Below are positions 49,430 to 58,750 of a stretch of 64,000 bases of DNA, piece by piece; position 1 is the stretch's first letter; every line of letters starts with the position of its first letter. The notes under the pieces were generated by a model. It was given only the letters and a program-made list of their open reading frames with translations, ran no database searches and was not told the DNA's origin. Both the position numbers and the translations under genes were made by a program. Source of the DNA: Diplonema japonicum (Eukaryota; Euglenozoa; Diplonemea; Diplonemida; Diplonemidae); NCBI GenBank assembly GCA_964019335.1, contig OZ025704.1, positions 450,622 through 514,621 of the forward strand, in the 5' to 3' direction.

Positions 49430-49715
49430 ATTTGGGATTCGCGAAAGCCCCAAGATATAATGCTAGCGAGACGCGACGCTGGCCCTAAATCGGGCGCAAC
49501 AACAAAAGGATATCTTGTTATGACAACTACAATGAGCCCCTCTTAGGGTACAGCCATGAGGAAGCCTCCCGGAATTATTTCTTCGAGACACTACTAGCAG
49601 GAAACCCACCTTGATGCCAAAAGGGCTGGCTTCAGGACATATTTACTCCGTGCCGCAAGTTGTGCCAAAAGTAGGACCCAGGCTGTAGGTGAGGGTAGCA
49701 AAGGCGGTTTTTTTT
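49430..49715 (+). ncRNA. Candidate structured non-coding RNA with oligo-T end
   Basis: Complex, non-coding sequence here is rich in local stems. TTGGG/CCCCAA encloses ATTCGCGAAAG at 49432-49453. GCTAGCG/CGCTGGC spans 49462-49483 with one G-U pair. GCCC-TAAATC-GGGC follows directly. It ends with T8 at 49708-49715, as a Pol III terminator would. RNase P/MRP or SRP RNA were considered (GAAAGCCCC, GGTGAGGGTA) but the conserved elements do not line up well enough. A covariance-model search would decide. Confidence 0.3.
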
Positions 49716-50563
49716 AATATAAATCTTGTCTTCATTCAGTTTATTATCCTTTGCTTTCAAATATAGTCTTAAAAGAGAGTAAAGAAAAGACAAGAAAAAC
49801 TACCCCGAAGGAAAAGAAATGTAATAAATGTGTACAGTAAGAACAGGAAGAGAAGGAATAAAACATGAGTGTCAAGGTAGGGATCGTTGAGTGTCCAAAG
49901 GTCCTTGGCTTGCTCGGTCTTGCTCCATTTGTTTTGGGATTGTTTCTCAGATTTCGGAAAGGTCGCCTTCTCGCCAGCCTTTCTCAACAATTTTTTTTTC
50001 TGTAAAGATTTTTCTTTTTTGTGGGCCATTGCTAACACTTCTCCCCCATCAATAGTGATATTTATTTACTTTCGGAGTACTTACTCATGTAGTGTTTATT
50101 TTTTTATGTTTTTTTGTCTTTTCTGTTTTTTCGTCTCAGATAAGTCGCTGAAGAATTTAATTTTCTTGATAGTGTCCCGGGAGGGGATGTGGGGAAGGAG
50201 AGGAAAAAAAGCTTATTTCATAGATGGTTTGTTACAACGTTATCGATGAACTATTCTTTGGTGATAGTTAAGGCATGCGTCATAACACACTATGCATGGC
50301 ACACTATGTTTATCGGGAAAACCACCGTTTTCAGCAGTTTTTTGTAGTTTCATTTCCGGTTTAAAATGCTTTTTATCTTTTCTATAGCTCTAAGTTCCGT
50401 GACCTTGGAACTAGTGGATGCCTTGGCTCTATGGGGTGGAATGAAACTATATTCATGGCAAGCTATACGGTTTCGGCAATAGGGAAAAACAGCTAAAGGT
50501 TACGAGCACAGTTACTTCTTGAAATGCTAACTGAAAACGTAGGTTTTCCATGTTTTGTTTATT

Positions 50564-50626
50564 GGTGCAGGTAGAGCATGAGAACAAGGGGGCGTCTCAC
50601 AAAGACTTCCTTTAACTCATATATAT
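50564..50626 (+). repeat. Dispersed 46-63 bp repeat, copy 3
   Basis: It is almost identical to 8779-8840, beginning GGTGCAGGTAGA and containing ATG then AACAAGGGGGCGTCTCACAA. Both long copies lie 200-350 nt upstream of a gene start, inside long gaps. Confidence 0.9.
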
Positions 50627-50925
50627 TTATTTTTTATTATGTTTTTTTACGTCCCTTTATTTCTTCCTTTTCTTTTTGCTGTGGTTCTCTTCCCTCCCCT
50701 TTATTTTACTCCTCATGTCTCAATAGTATTCGAAGGTCAAGGTGTCACTTCCAAGGAGCGCGACACGACGTTTAACACGGGTGAGTTGCGACACTTTAGA
50801 GATCTGAGGGATAAAATACGGTTTGTAGTCGCCGTTCTGGTTTGTTCAACACCTTCTTTTCCCTCTTTTTTTTTCTAGTTTTTGAAGAACTCTTGCACTC
50901 AATACCTTCGTACCTTAGGATTGAC

Positions 50926-52023
50926 ATGACTGCCGCATGTTCCTATCGTACGAACCCCAAGGGCACATGGAGGAACAGGATCGCAAAATTGTATGACGAC
51001 AACTTCCACACCAAGTGGTATGCTTTGGCTCAGCCCGTTATCGCATTGCAGGTTCTCCGATCCATCGGCAAAGGCGACGCGGAATAAGTACCGGCAGCTG
51101 CTCTCAGAAGCGAGCCGCAGCAGCGGCACACATGAGGTACGTCTACACATTTGCTTACAGCACGCAGCCACTGATGAACACGCTCATCCGGGGCGACTAC
51201 TATGGAAAAGAGGGGCGGCTGGAAGGAAAGGCACTCGGCAAGCAAAAGCCATTCGGCATAGTTGCCAAGAACAAACTCCTGCAGGTATGCCAAAGCATGA
51301 CACATGCATGCCGCACAGGGGCAGTCGAGGCTAAACTTGTCTCAGAAACGGCAAATAGCGAAGTACCTTCATGCTCGCAAGCAGCACACTCCACAGAATA
51401 AAATTGATTCTAACATTCGAGAACGACTTGCACAGCAAGAGACGGACTACTGGAGCACCTTAGATGGCCTGAACAGGAAGAGGCGTATTAATTTCCACAA
51501 AGCCTCTAGCTTCGGTGACGGGAGGTGCTCACCCGTCGCCCTCGCCATGACCGACTGCTCCAACGGCGCCAACACATTTGGCACTAAAAGGACAGTGCTG
51601 CCCGCTGCATGTGTAGAACCCCTCGACCCACCTGACGAGAGTGCTGAGCTGAATGAGATCAAGATGGACATGCTCACACCTCCCGGAACGCCACCTGGGT
51701 CACCCAGTGAGGCAAGGGCCAGCATAGGGGGGAGAAAGGGGAAGAACTTAGCAAGAGTTCTTGAAGATGCGAGGCATATAAAAGAAGGCGGCGAGCAGGA
51801 GTTGTGTGCTGCAGAAGAGAAGAAAAAGATGCGAAAGGCATATGATCACGTTTCTACAAATAACAAATCCATCATTCAAGACTCAGTGGGCACCCTTGCA
51901 AGAGACAAACACCACTACATAGGGATCACCGACCACAGCCACCGTGCAACGTGGACGAACCCCTCACAATACGCAGACCAGCGTGTTCCCATCATCCCGT
52001 ACGAGCAGCCACGCGGCTTATAG
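50926..52023 (+). CDS. Hypothetical protein, four exons
   Basis: Exons are 50926-51017, 51052-51136, 51168-51284 and 51319-52023; introns are 34, 31 and 34 nt with donors GTATGC, GTACGT and GTATGC. The product is 332 aa. The exons are in three different frames and only these splices join them. The first part is basic and Tyr/Trp-containing (KLYDDNFHTKWFSDP). A mid part has RGDYYGKEGRLEGKALGK; a Pro/Thr motif TPPGTPPGSP lies at about 220, and a Lys-rich helix follows. The end is PIIPYEQPRGL. I do not recognise it. Short conserved motifs of this sort occur in flagellum-associated proteins, but that is speculation. Confidence 0.75.
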
Positions 52024-52105
52024 CATATCGTGTCTTTACAGAGCGATTTTAACTTTTAAACAGTATATTTGTGGCAGTGTGGCTCAGCAGGTACTTCCAC
52101 AGGTA

Positions 52106-53203
52106 ATGAGGCGAGTTGTGCAGGACGTGCAATTCGAGGTCTTGTGGCACACGCCCGTCGATGTATTGCTGAGGAACGAAAGCTACAGGAGATTCAAATG
52201 TAGATGGAACTCGCTTGCTGAGGCGAAACGAAAGGAGTACCGCGAGACGTGGGGCACGTGCGATGGGCCTGAGGAGTGGGCGTTGAACTGTTGGAAAGAT
52301 AAAGACTTTGATGCTTCTTATAAATTGGGGACGACTCATGTTGTTAAGATGAGAGCCGCGAGCAACTCAACTGTCACACACGGAGTGCTGCAGCCGAGGG
52401 ATGACTACGTGGTTCTTGATCGGGAGGGGGACTTTTACAAGATCATTAGGATAGTAGATGGATTGATTGGATATATTAAAATAAAATACGCAGAGGTCCA
52501 AAAACAGTTGACCTGCATCTCTGACACCCCAGCCTCCTCGTGGCACAAAGACGACGGCTTTGACATCCCTAGCCTGACGTGCTACAATATGCCTGCACGT
52601 TTGGAGCAGCTTCTCATGCTGCGTGTGCAGCTCATTGATTCAGAAGAGGGCTGGATCTCGGGGCAAGCCTTTAAGAGGGACATTTCTAAAGAAGGTCGAA
52701 TGGTGAACTACGGTGCAAAGATTGGAAAGGAAATCCTTGACGAGCGGTGCTCGTACCCATTCCACCCCTTGACAGAGCACATCATGCGCCTGCTGAATTA
52801 CCCCTTAGACTTTTCCGAACCCTGGCGAAGAGTGAATGTGACGTGGAACAGGTACAAAGTTGGCGACGGCACGGCACCCCATAAGAATTGGGTTGGGCTC
52901 GAGAGACATATGTACCTTCACTTTGGCACGGGGAACTGTAGGTACTCATTCTTTACAAGAGATAAAGAAGAAGTGCAATCAAGGAGAGTCCAGAAAATGA
53001 TAATGTTCCTTGGTGTGGCGGTCGACAGGTACTTACATAGTGTTTCTGATGTGCGCGACGGAGTGCATTACAGCATGGTGGTGCGGACTGTAACCGACAA
53101 TTGGAGAGAGTGGTCAAGCTACAAGCAAAATGGGTTTGAACGAGAAGATGAAGAGGACAAAGGCGAATTAAGAATTATGCCTCAGAGCGAAGAGGCTGAG
53201 TGA
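52106..53203 (+). CDS. Hypothetical protein with SH3-like segment
   Basis: The product is 365 aa. The start at 52106 directly follows TTCCACAG|GTA; an in-frame extension upstream would overlap the previous coding sequence and is rejected. A segment at about 95-130 (VLQPRDDYVVLDREGDFYKI then GLIGYIKIKYAEVQ) has the spacing of a bacterial-type SH3 fold (GDxxxVLxxxGDWYKVRxxxGxxGYI). The remaining sequence is mixed alpha/beta with many Trp and Arg residues, ending in an acidic tail. No enzyme motif is seen. It follows the preceding gene by 82 nt. Confidence 0.65.
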   Translation: MRRVVQDVQFEVLWHTPVDVLLRNESYRRFKCRWNSLAEAKRKEYRETWGTCDGPEEWALNCWKDKDFDASYKLGTTHVVKMRAASNSTVTHGVLQPRDDYVVLDREGDFYKIIRIVDGLIGYIKIKYAEVQKQLTCISDTPASSWHKDDGFDIPSLTCYNMPARLEQLLMLRVQLIDSEEGWISGQAFKRDISKEGRMVNYGAKIGKEILDERCSYPFHPLTEHIMRLLNYPLDFSEPWRRVNVTWNRYKVGDGTAPHKNWVGLERHMYLHFGTGNCRYSFFTRDKEEVQSRRVQKMIMFLGVAVDRYLHSVSDVRDGVHYSMVVRTVTDNWREWSSYKQNGFEREDEEDKGELRIMPQSEEAE

Positions 53204-53255
53204 TATATCTTTTCATTATGAGGGAACTTGCTACATATATCAGGGGAGGGAGAAC

Positions 53256-56015
53256 ATGTCGTTTATGTGGAAGGTATTCACGCCTGTGTTGAGTAAGACA
53301 ATCAAGCGGCTTGAGGACAATGATGCTACGTTAACAGAAGTGCAATGTGACGGGACTTCTGTTACAAGGGAGTCGCTGAAGCAGGTTTGCAATGCTATAA
53401 AGAAGGGTCCCATTCATTGGATTGTGAGTTTCAAGCTTGCGCGATGCAACATCAGCGAGTCTGCTTTGAGGGAGGTCATGCATCTATTTGAACCCTCGCA
53501 GACGCTGACGACGTTTGATTTAGAATGGTGTAATTTGAAGAACCGTGGCGCTGCCATGGTCTGCAGCTCTCTCGCTAAGATCAGCACCCTTACGCGGCTC
53601 TCCTTTGCTGGGAATGACTTAACAACAGTCGATCCAATTACAAAGCTGCTGTCGCAAAGCTCTCTCCGAATGCTGAACCTCTCAAATAACAAACTTGGCA
53701 AACACGGCGACGGCGAAGTAATACTGCTCGCAGAGTCTCTGTGCGATAACATGTTGCTGACTTCATTGGATTTAGCAAGCAACGACATTGGGATGGACTT
53801 CGTGGACTCTATGTCTGATGTTTTGTTCCGGAATTTCTCTCTGACGCAGATCAAACTGAACGGGAACATCAAGATCAGCAGGATCAAGGGCAGCTTGGAT
53901 AGCATCAATATATCTCTTCAGAAGAATAAGGCAGACACTGCCACCGTACATCGAGGCATTGAAGCACGTGATGTGACAGAAACTTCAAACCACAGCACCC
54001 CAAATGATCTTCATCTCGAAGAAGAGCGGCAGAAGGAGCAGGAGAAATTCGACATCCTGCCGCTACAGCGAGACCCCGTGGTGCGGAAGCAAGACTTGGA
54101 ACAGACTATAAAAGGTCTCCGTGAACAGTTGGCAAAGAGCAACACCGAAGTGGAACAACTCACTGAGGAACTTGACAAGGAAATAAAGGCGCATGCACTG
54201 AGCGAGCTTGGGCACGAAGAATCGATTCAAACGTTCACTGAAAAAATCGTGGAGATGGAACAGAGACACGAGAACCAATTAGCAGTAGTGAAGGCAGACG
54301 CGGAAGTTCCTGTGAAAGCAGCTCCGTCGGCACTAGCGCTGCAGCTTGCGGAGGAGCATTACAGAATGAACATGCTTGATGGGTCGTTTAGAGAATCCTT
54401 GAAGGGTTCGTTTGAGAGTAACCATGGCTCAGACATTGGGCAGGACAGGTTCCATCAAGAGTTGGATGCTTTGATGGCGAAGCTTAAGAGTGACGGCACT
54501 GGAGACAACATGAACGGGCTTCGGGAGGTGCTGCGACTCATCGACAAGAGCTCTTCCACTTTCTTCGAGTCACAGGTGGCAACCATGTCCTCTGAGATCA
54601 ACACTATTATGGCGCATCGGGCAGACGTGATAGATGACGTCGACACAAGCGAGAAAGACCTCACGATAAAACACCTCGAACAGAAGTTAGCCGCAGCTGA
54701 AGAGCAGAAGTTGGCTGCAGAAGAGTTGTGCACGACAGAAGGTAAAGAGCCAAATTCGTCAGGCCAGCATGAGGCGGCACTGAAGAAGCTGAAGGACGAA
54801 TCAACCGCAATGCAGACTGACTTGATGCAAAATATCGGAAACCTAAAAGCAAAGCTCACATTGAAGGAAAAGACAAATGCGACACTTCTTGCCAACGAGA
54901 GCAAGCACCTTGAGACAATAGCTAGTCTTCGAGAGGAGGTAAACGAAGTGAGCACAGAGAAGGATAAGCTAAACGGTGTGGCCGCGAAGCTTAACGCAAT
55001 CTTGGCTGATGAGGGAATGAAACTTTCTGAGTCTCGGGACCAGCTTGCTGCTAAAAAGGTGTGATTCAAGAAACAAACAAAACACATGAACAGGAAGAAC
55101 TGTGCACACGTGACGCCGAAATGTCGGAGCTGCAAAATGAAATTGTTCGCCAGACGGAAGAAATCGCAAAACTGACGGCCACGAATAAAACGGTATGATG
55201 ATGTTAGAACATAAACTCAAAGCAGCTGGACAAGGAGAAGACACGTGTAGAGGTGGAACTGCACAGGTTCATCAAGGAGAGTGATGCAAAGGTACAAGAT
55301 AAGATAAATAAAGATAAATTACAATTACAGCGAGAGAAGCTTGAGCGGAAGCTAAAGGAAAAAGAAACCAGCCTGAGCTCCACAGCAAACAAGCTGAACG
55401 AGATGCAGGAGTTAAACGATCAGGTGTGCATGTTGTACAAAGGTGAGGTTTTACTCAGTTTTCGTCGCAAATAAAGAAGCTCCAAAAAGAAGAAGGGAAC
55501 TACCTGAACAAGCTAGACGAAATGCGGCAGGTGCGTAACGAGTACGACACCGACATGAAAGATTTGCAGAAGAATTTGGAAGAACAGCAGAAGTCTTTCG
55601 AGTTACAGGCAGCTGAAAAGGATAAATGTATCAAGGAGCTAGAGGTATGGTGAGGTTGCTTCTGTAATATTTCTTAGGGGAAGCTTCAAACGAAAGAGGC
55701 TATAAGCAGGGCAGAGGCACAGCAGGACATTGACAGTTCGTCGGAATCAGAAGATGAAAAAGAACAGCCTCAAGGCATGCCCACCGAAAACTGGGTGCAG
55801 TCAGCAGATGTCAAAGTATGTTGCATCATGCTCACGACTCACAACAAACACAGACATGCATTAAGTGCAGCAACAGGTTCACGTTTAAGAACCGAAGACA
55901 CCACTGCAGAAGATGTGGCAACGTATTTTGCGGAAAATGTTGTCGCAAGTCCCCCCTTACCGACAATAAAAGAGTTTGTATCGATTGTAACACGACAGGC
56001 CGACCTACCCGTTAG
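53256..56015 (+). CDS. LRR / coiled-coil / FYVE protein, six exons
   Basis: Exons are 53256-55058, 55094-55192, 55226-55423, 55459-55644, 55678-55815 and 55854-56015; the five introns are 33-38 nt and all phase 0. The product is 861 aa. RNI-type leucine-rich repeats occupy about 25-230 (LTTFDLEWCNLKNRGAAMV, LRMLNLSNNKLGKHGDGEV). A long coiled coil follows to about 790. The FYVE zinc finger is at about 800-855: W at 801, then CIKCSNRF, then RRHHCRRCGNVFCGKCC with the R-R-H-H-C-R motif that binds PI3P. The protein should tether to early endosomes. The second intron could end three nt earlier without changing the frame. Confidence 0.88.
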
Positions 56016-56479
56016 GCCGCCTTTTCTATCTTTCCTTATATTTTGAGCGTTAGTCGCGTATTAGTAACGTGTTTATTTTTCTTTTCGTAATTTATTTTGT
56101 CAGAATTAATTTCTTACTGGCAGAGCGTACAATGTGAAGTGGTAAGAAAGGCGCGACGTTTGCTGTTCGGGTTGGCCCCAATGGGAAAAAAACCGGTAGA
56201 GTTTAGAGTAGTAAGCGCAAACACCTTCCAACTGTTGCATTCAACCTTGAAGAAAAAAGGAAGCTAGATTTGCTGAAAAAAAGGAATAATAAGACGGGAA
56301 GGAGCCAGGCGCACCCGTCTTGTTTCAATTGAAGAGCCTTTCTAGGCGACGGCTGCAAACAATGAAAATGAATTTGGCCTCTAAAATTACTTTTCCCCAA
56401 AATAAAAAAGGAAAAAAGAAAAAAAAAGTCACACACTACAAAGGTTTACACCATCCCTTCTCACACCCCCTTCCTACCG
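56016..56479. other. Intergenic region, nothing recognised
   Basis: AT-rich with short A runs (56401-56436). No ORF, RNA motif or repeat is recognised. A C/T-rich stretch (CATCCCTTCTCACACCCCCTTCC) directly precedes the next start. Confidence 0.5.
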
Positions 56480-56905
56480 ATGGCTGACTCTTCTTGGGTG
56501 CCCTATGAAGACACGACGAAGAAGCTGCGATGTGCCGTGCGAGCCAGGTGGTTCATAGCATATCCCCTTCAGCGGCCCACAGCGTTGTTTGGGGCAACGA
56601 TAGGAGAGATAGGTCTGGGTGTCTTACTCATGGCGTTGTTGGTGGTGGAAGCGGTGGGGTGGGAAACTTCAAGAAGTGGGCTTCTGGCACAAGGACCGCT
56701 GATACTAGCCTTCATGACTGCGGCCAAGTACTCCCCTTTCACGTGCTTTCTGGGGATACCCTTTGAGCGAAGAATGTCGTTCCACAAGATGTGTGCTTAT
56801 GTGTCAATCATCACTGGGGTGCTGCACGGCATCATCGCCTTCGTTCAGAAGGAGGCCACCGACACCAAATACTCCAGGTTCCTCTGGACGGGTTGTGTCC
56901 CGTGA
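56480..56905 (+). pseudogene. 5' fragment of ferric reductase/NADPH oxidase-like membrane gene
   Basis: The 141-aa ORF has hydrophobic helices and a segment SPFTCFLGIPFERRMSFHKMCAYVSIITGVLHGIIAF (in parts: FLGIPFERR and FHKMCAYVSIITGVLHG). This matches the start of the ferric reductase-like transmembrane domain, including the first haem-ligand His region of NOX/FRE proteins. The family continues for several hundred residues with FAD and NADPH domains, but here coding ends at TGA exactly where a 10-bp inverted repeat begins (56905-56914/56941-56950). The downstream DNA is repetitive. It is therefore probably truncated by an insertion or rearrangement; an unseen long intron is the alternative. 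Confidence 0.6.
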
Positions 56906-56950
56906 GTCCCGTCCAGGCCCGTATTCCGTTTTAGGGGACGGGACGGGACT
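56905..56950. repeat. 10-bp inverted repeat at the gene/repeat boundary
   Basis: AGTCCCGTCC (56905-56914) and GGACGGGACT (56941-56950) are perfect reverse complements around a 26-nt loop. Confidence 0.8.
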
Positions 56951-57965
56951 GACCAACACTGCCTGACCCAGGAGAATTACAGGTCTGAAACGGTTAAAGG
57001 TTTCAAAACTGCATTTAAGGCCTTAAATAAGGCTCTATTTTGGGTTTTAATGGCTGGAATGGGCTCAGATCGTCAAAATAGGGTTTTTGGAAAAAAAGAA
57101 TTTGAGCATGGTCTTGGTATGTTTTGCCAGAAATATGGGTTTTGGATCGATCAAACCGATCCGAAATTAGAAAAAAACCGATCATAAACCGATCAAACCG
57201 ATCCGAAATTAAAAAAAAAACCGATCATTAACCCGACTGTGATCGAAAATCTAAAATTGCTCGGGTCGGGTTTCAAAACCCGAAGGTGATCGGTTTTCTT
57301 TGTAGTTTTCCCTATTTAACTACCTCTCAATTATACTCGCTGTCATCAACCCCCTCCATCTGAAGGGGGATGGGGTTTTTCTTTTTTTTTTTTAAAAAGG
57401 GGGACTTGAGAAAATAAATAAAAAGGGGGACTTGAGAATGTTTTTTTTTTTTTTTTTTTTTTTTTTTTTCAAAAGACACACAAGGCACGATAAACCTTAA
57501 GAGAAAATAAAAATATTCCAAAACAGACAATCAAGTTCCAACCTGGGAGGAAGGCATGGGTTTCTCTTTTTCTTTATGGGAGGGAGAGGGGAAGAAGAAG
57601 AAGCAACTCCAAATGATAAAAATTCAAAAATAAAAATCTCAAAAAAGGCTTAAAAGAAGAAGAGGCAAATTCAAAAACATACTAGGGAGGAATGAGTGGG
57701 GCAGGGGGTAAAATTTAGGAGGGGGAAAGAGGGAGAATCAAAAAAGGGGAAAGGGGCAGAGTGACCAATGTCCATGCGAAAAAGCATAGAGCATTTGGAC
57801 CGGCTTTGGACACGCTGGTTTGTTCACAGTAACATCGGTGGTCGACCCGTGCGTATGGTCTACGCGTGAGCGCTTTCAACCCCAATAAAGAAGCCTAATC
57901 ACAGGGCACCATTACCACCGTTCATAGAGTGCAGGTCTTGACGTCATTATTTTTGATAGTTTTGC

Positions 57966-58000
<35 letters not shown>

Positions 58001-58021
58001 CCCCTTTCATAGTGTCCAGGG

Positions 58022-58052
<31 letters not shown>

Positions 58053-58740
58053 AAAAGAAAGAGAGAAAGAAGAGAGGGAGAGAGACAGGGTGAGTATGCT
58101 TTCGTTAAAGCGCTCCCCCATACATGCATTTTATTTTTATTTTTACTTTTATTTTTATTTTTTTTTTATTTATTCCTTGTTTTCCCTTAACAATGTTTTG
58201 GTCAAAACGTTCTTTAGGGAAGGGAAAAAAAAAAAAAAAAAAAAAAAAAAAAGGAAAAGAAAGAGAAGAAAGCAATTGATTGTCTGCTTCTCTTCTCCCT
58301 CTCTATTTTTACTTTTATTTTTATTTATTTTATTTTATTCAAAGGGTGCCCCAACCGGCTTCCTTTAAATCATCGAGCTTATTTTCATTTTTATTTTTAA
58401 TTTTAGTTTAAATTGTGTTTTATTTTTAGTTTTATTTTTAATTTTTTTTTTCTTTGTTGTTTCTTTTTCTTATTTTTCTTTCTATCTTAAAATTTTTAAT
58501 CTTCCTAGTTTAAAAGTTTAAAAGAAAGAAAATGATAAAGATTGTTTGATATGGGTTCTAGGTGTTTAAAAAAAAAAAACTATTTTTCTTTTTTCTTTTT
58601 CCCCCCTCCATCTCTTCCTCTCAAGTTTTGACCTCCCTCCCCCCCAACTTTCTTGAACCTTGAACCAACGATTCTAAAGCTACAGTTTCTGTACTTTATT
58701 GGATCCCCTCCCCCCCAACACACACTATAAAACAAAAAAA
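56951..58740. other. Homopolymer-rich, gene-free region upstream of the retrotransposon
   Basis: It contains the duplicated 42-bp unit at 57148-57231, T and A runs of 20-38 nt (for example around 57440-57470, 57968-58000 and 58021-58050), and (TTTTTA)n-like stretches. No coding sequence is supported. It may be the 5' UTR of the retroelement, remains of older insertions, or both. Confidence 0.5.
57148..57231 (+). repeat. 42-bp direct tandem duplication
   Basis: Two adjacent copies, 57148-57189 and 57190-57231, begin CGATCAAACCGATCCGAAAT and differ at about three positions. Inside, CCGATC/GATCGG words repeat. The flank at 57230-57300 has GGGTCGGGTTTC...AAACCCGA-like palindromic sequence. Confidence 0.8.
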
Positions 58741-58750
58741 AAAAAAAAAA

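Larger units (their letters stand above)
49289..50925. other. 1.6-kb intergenic gap with possible RNA gene and repeat copy 3
   Basis: After a short 3' UTR, it contains the candidate structured RNA (49430-49715), AT-rich DNA, a hairpin AGTTCC-GTGACCTT-GGAACT near 50391-50410, and dispersed repeat copy 3 (50564-50626). No ORF is credible. A T-rich stretch ending TTCTAG (to about 50878) precedes the next gene. Confidence 0.6.

Noticed and set aside
55777-56046. Separate small FYVE gene at 55.8 kb
   Set aside because: A chain of five short phase 0 introns connects it to the LRR/coiled-coil gene starting at 53256.
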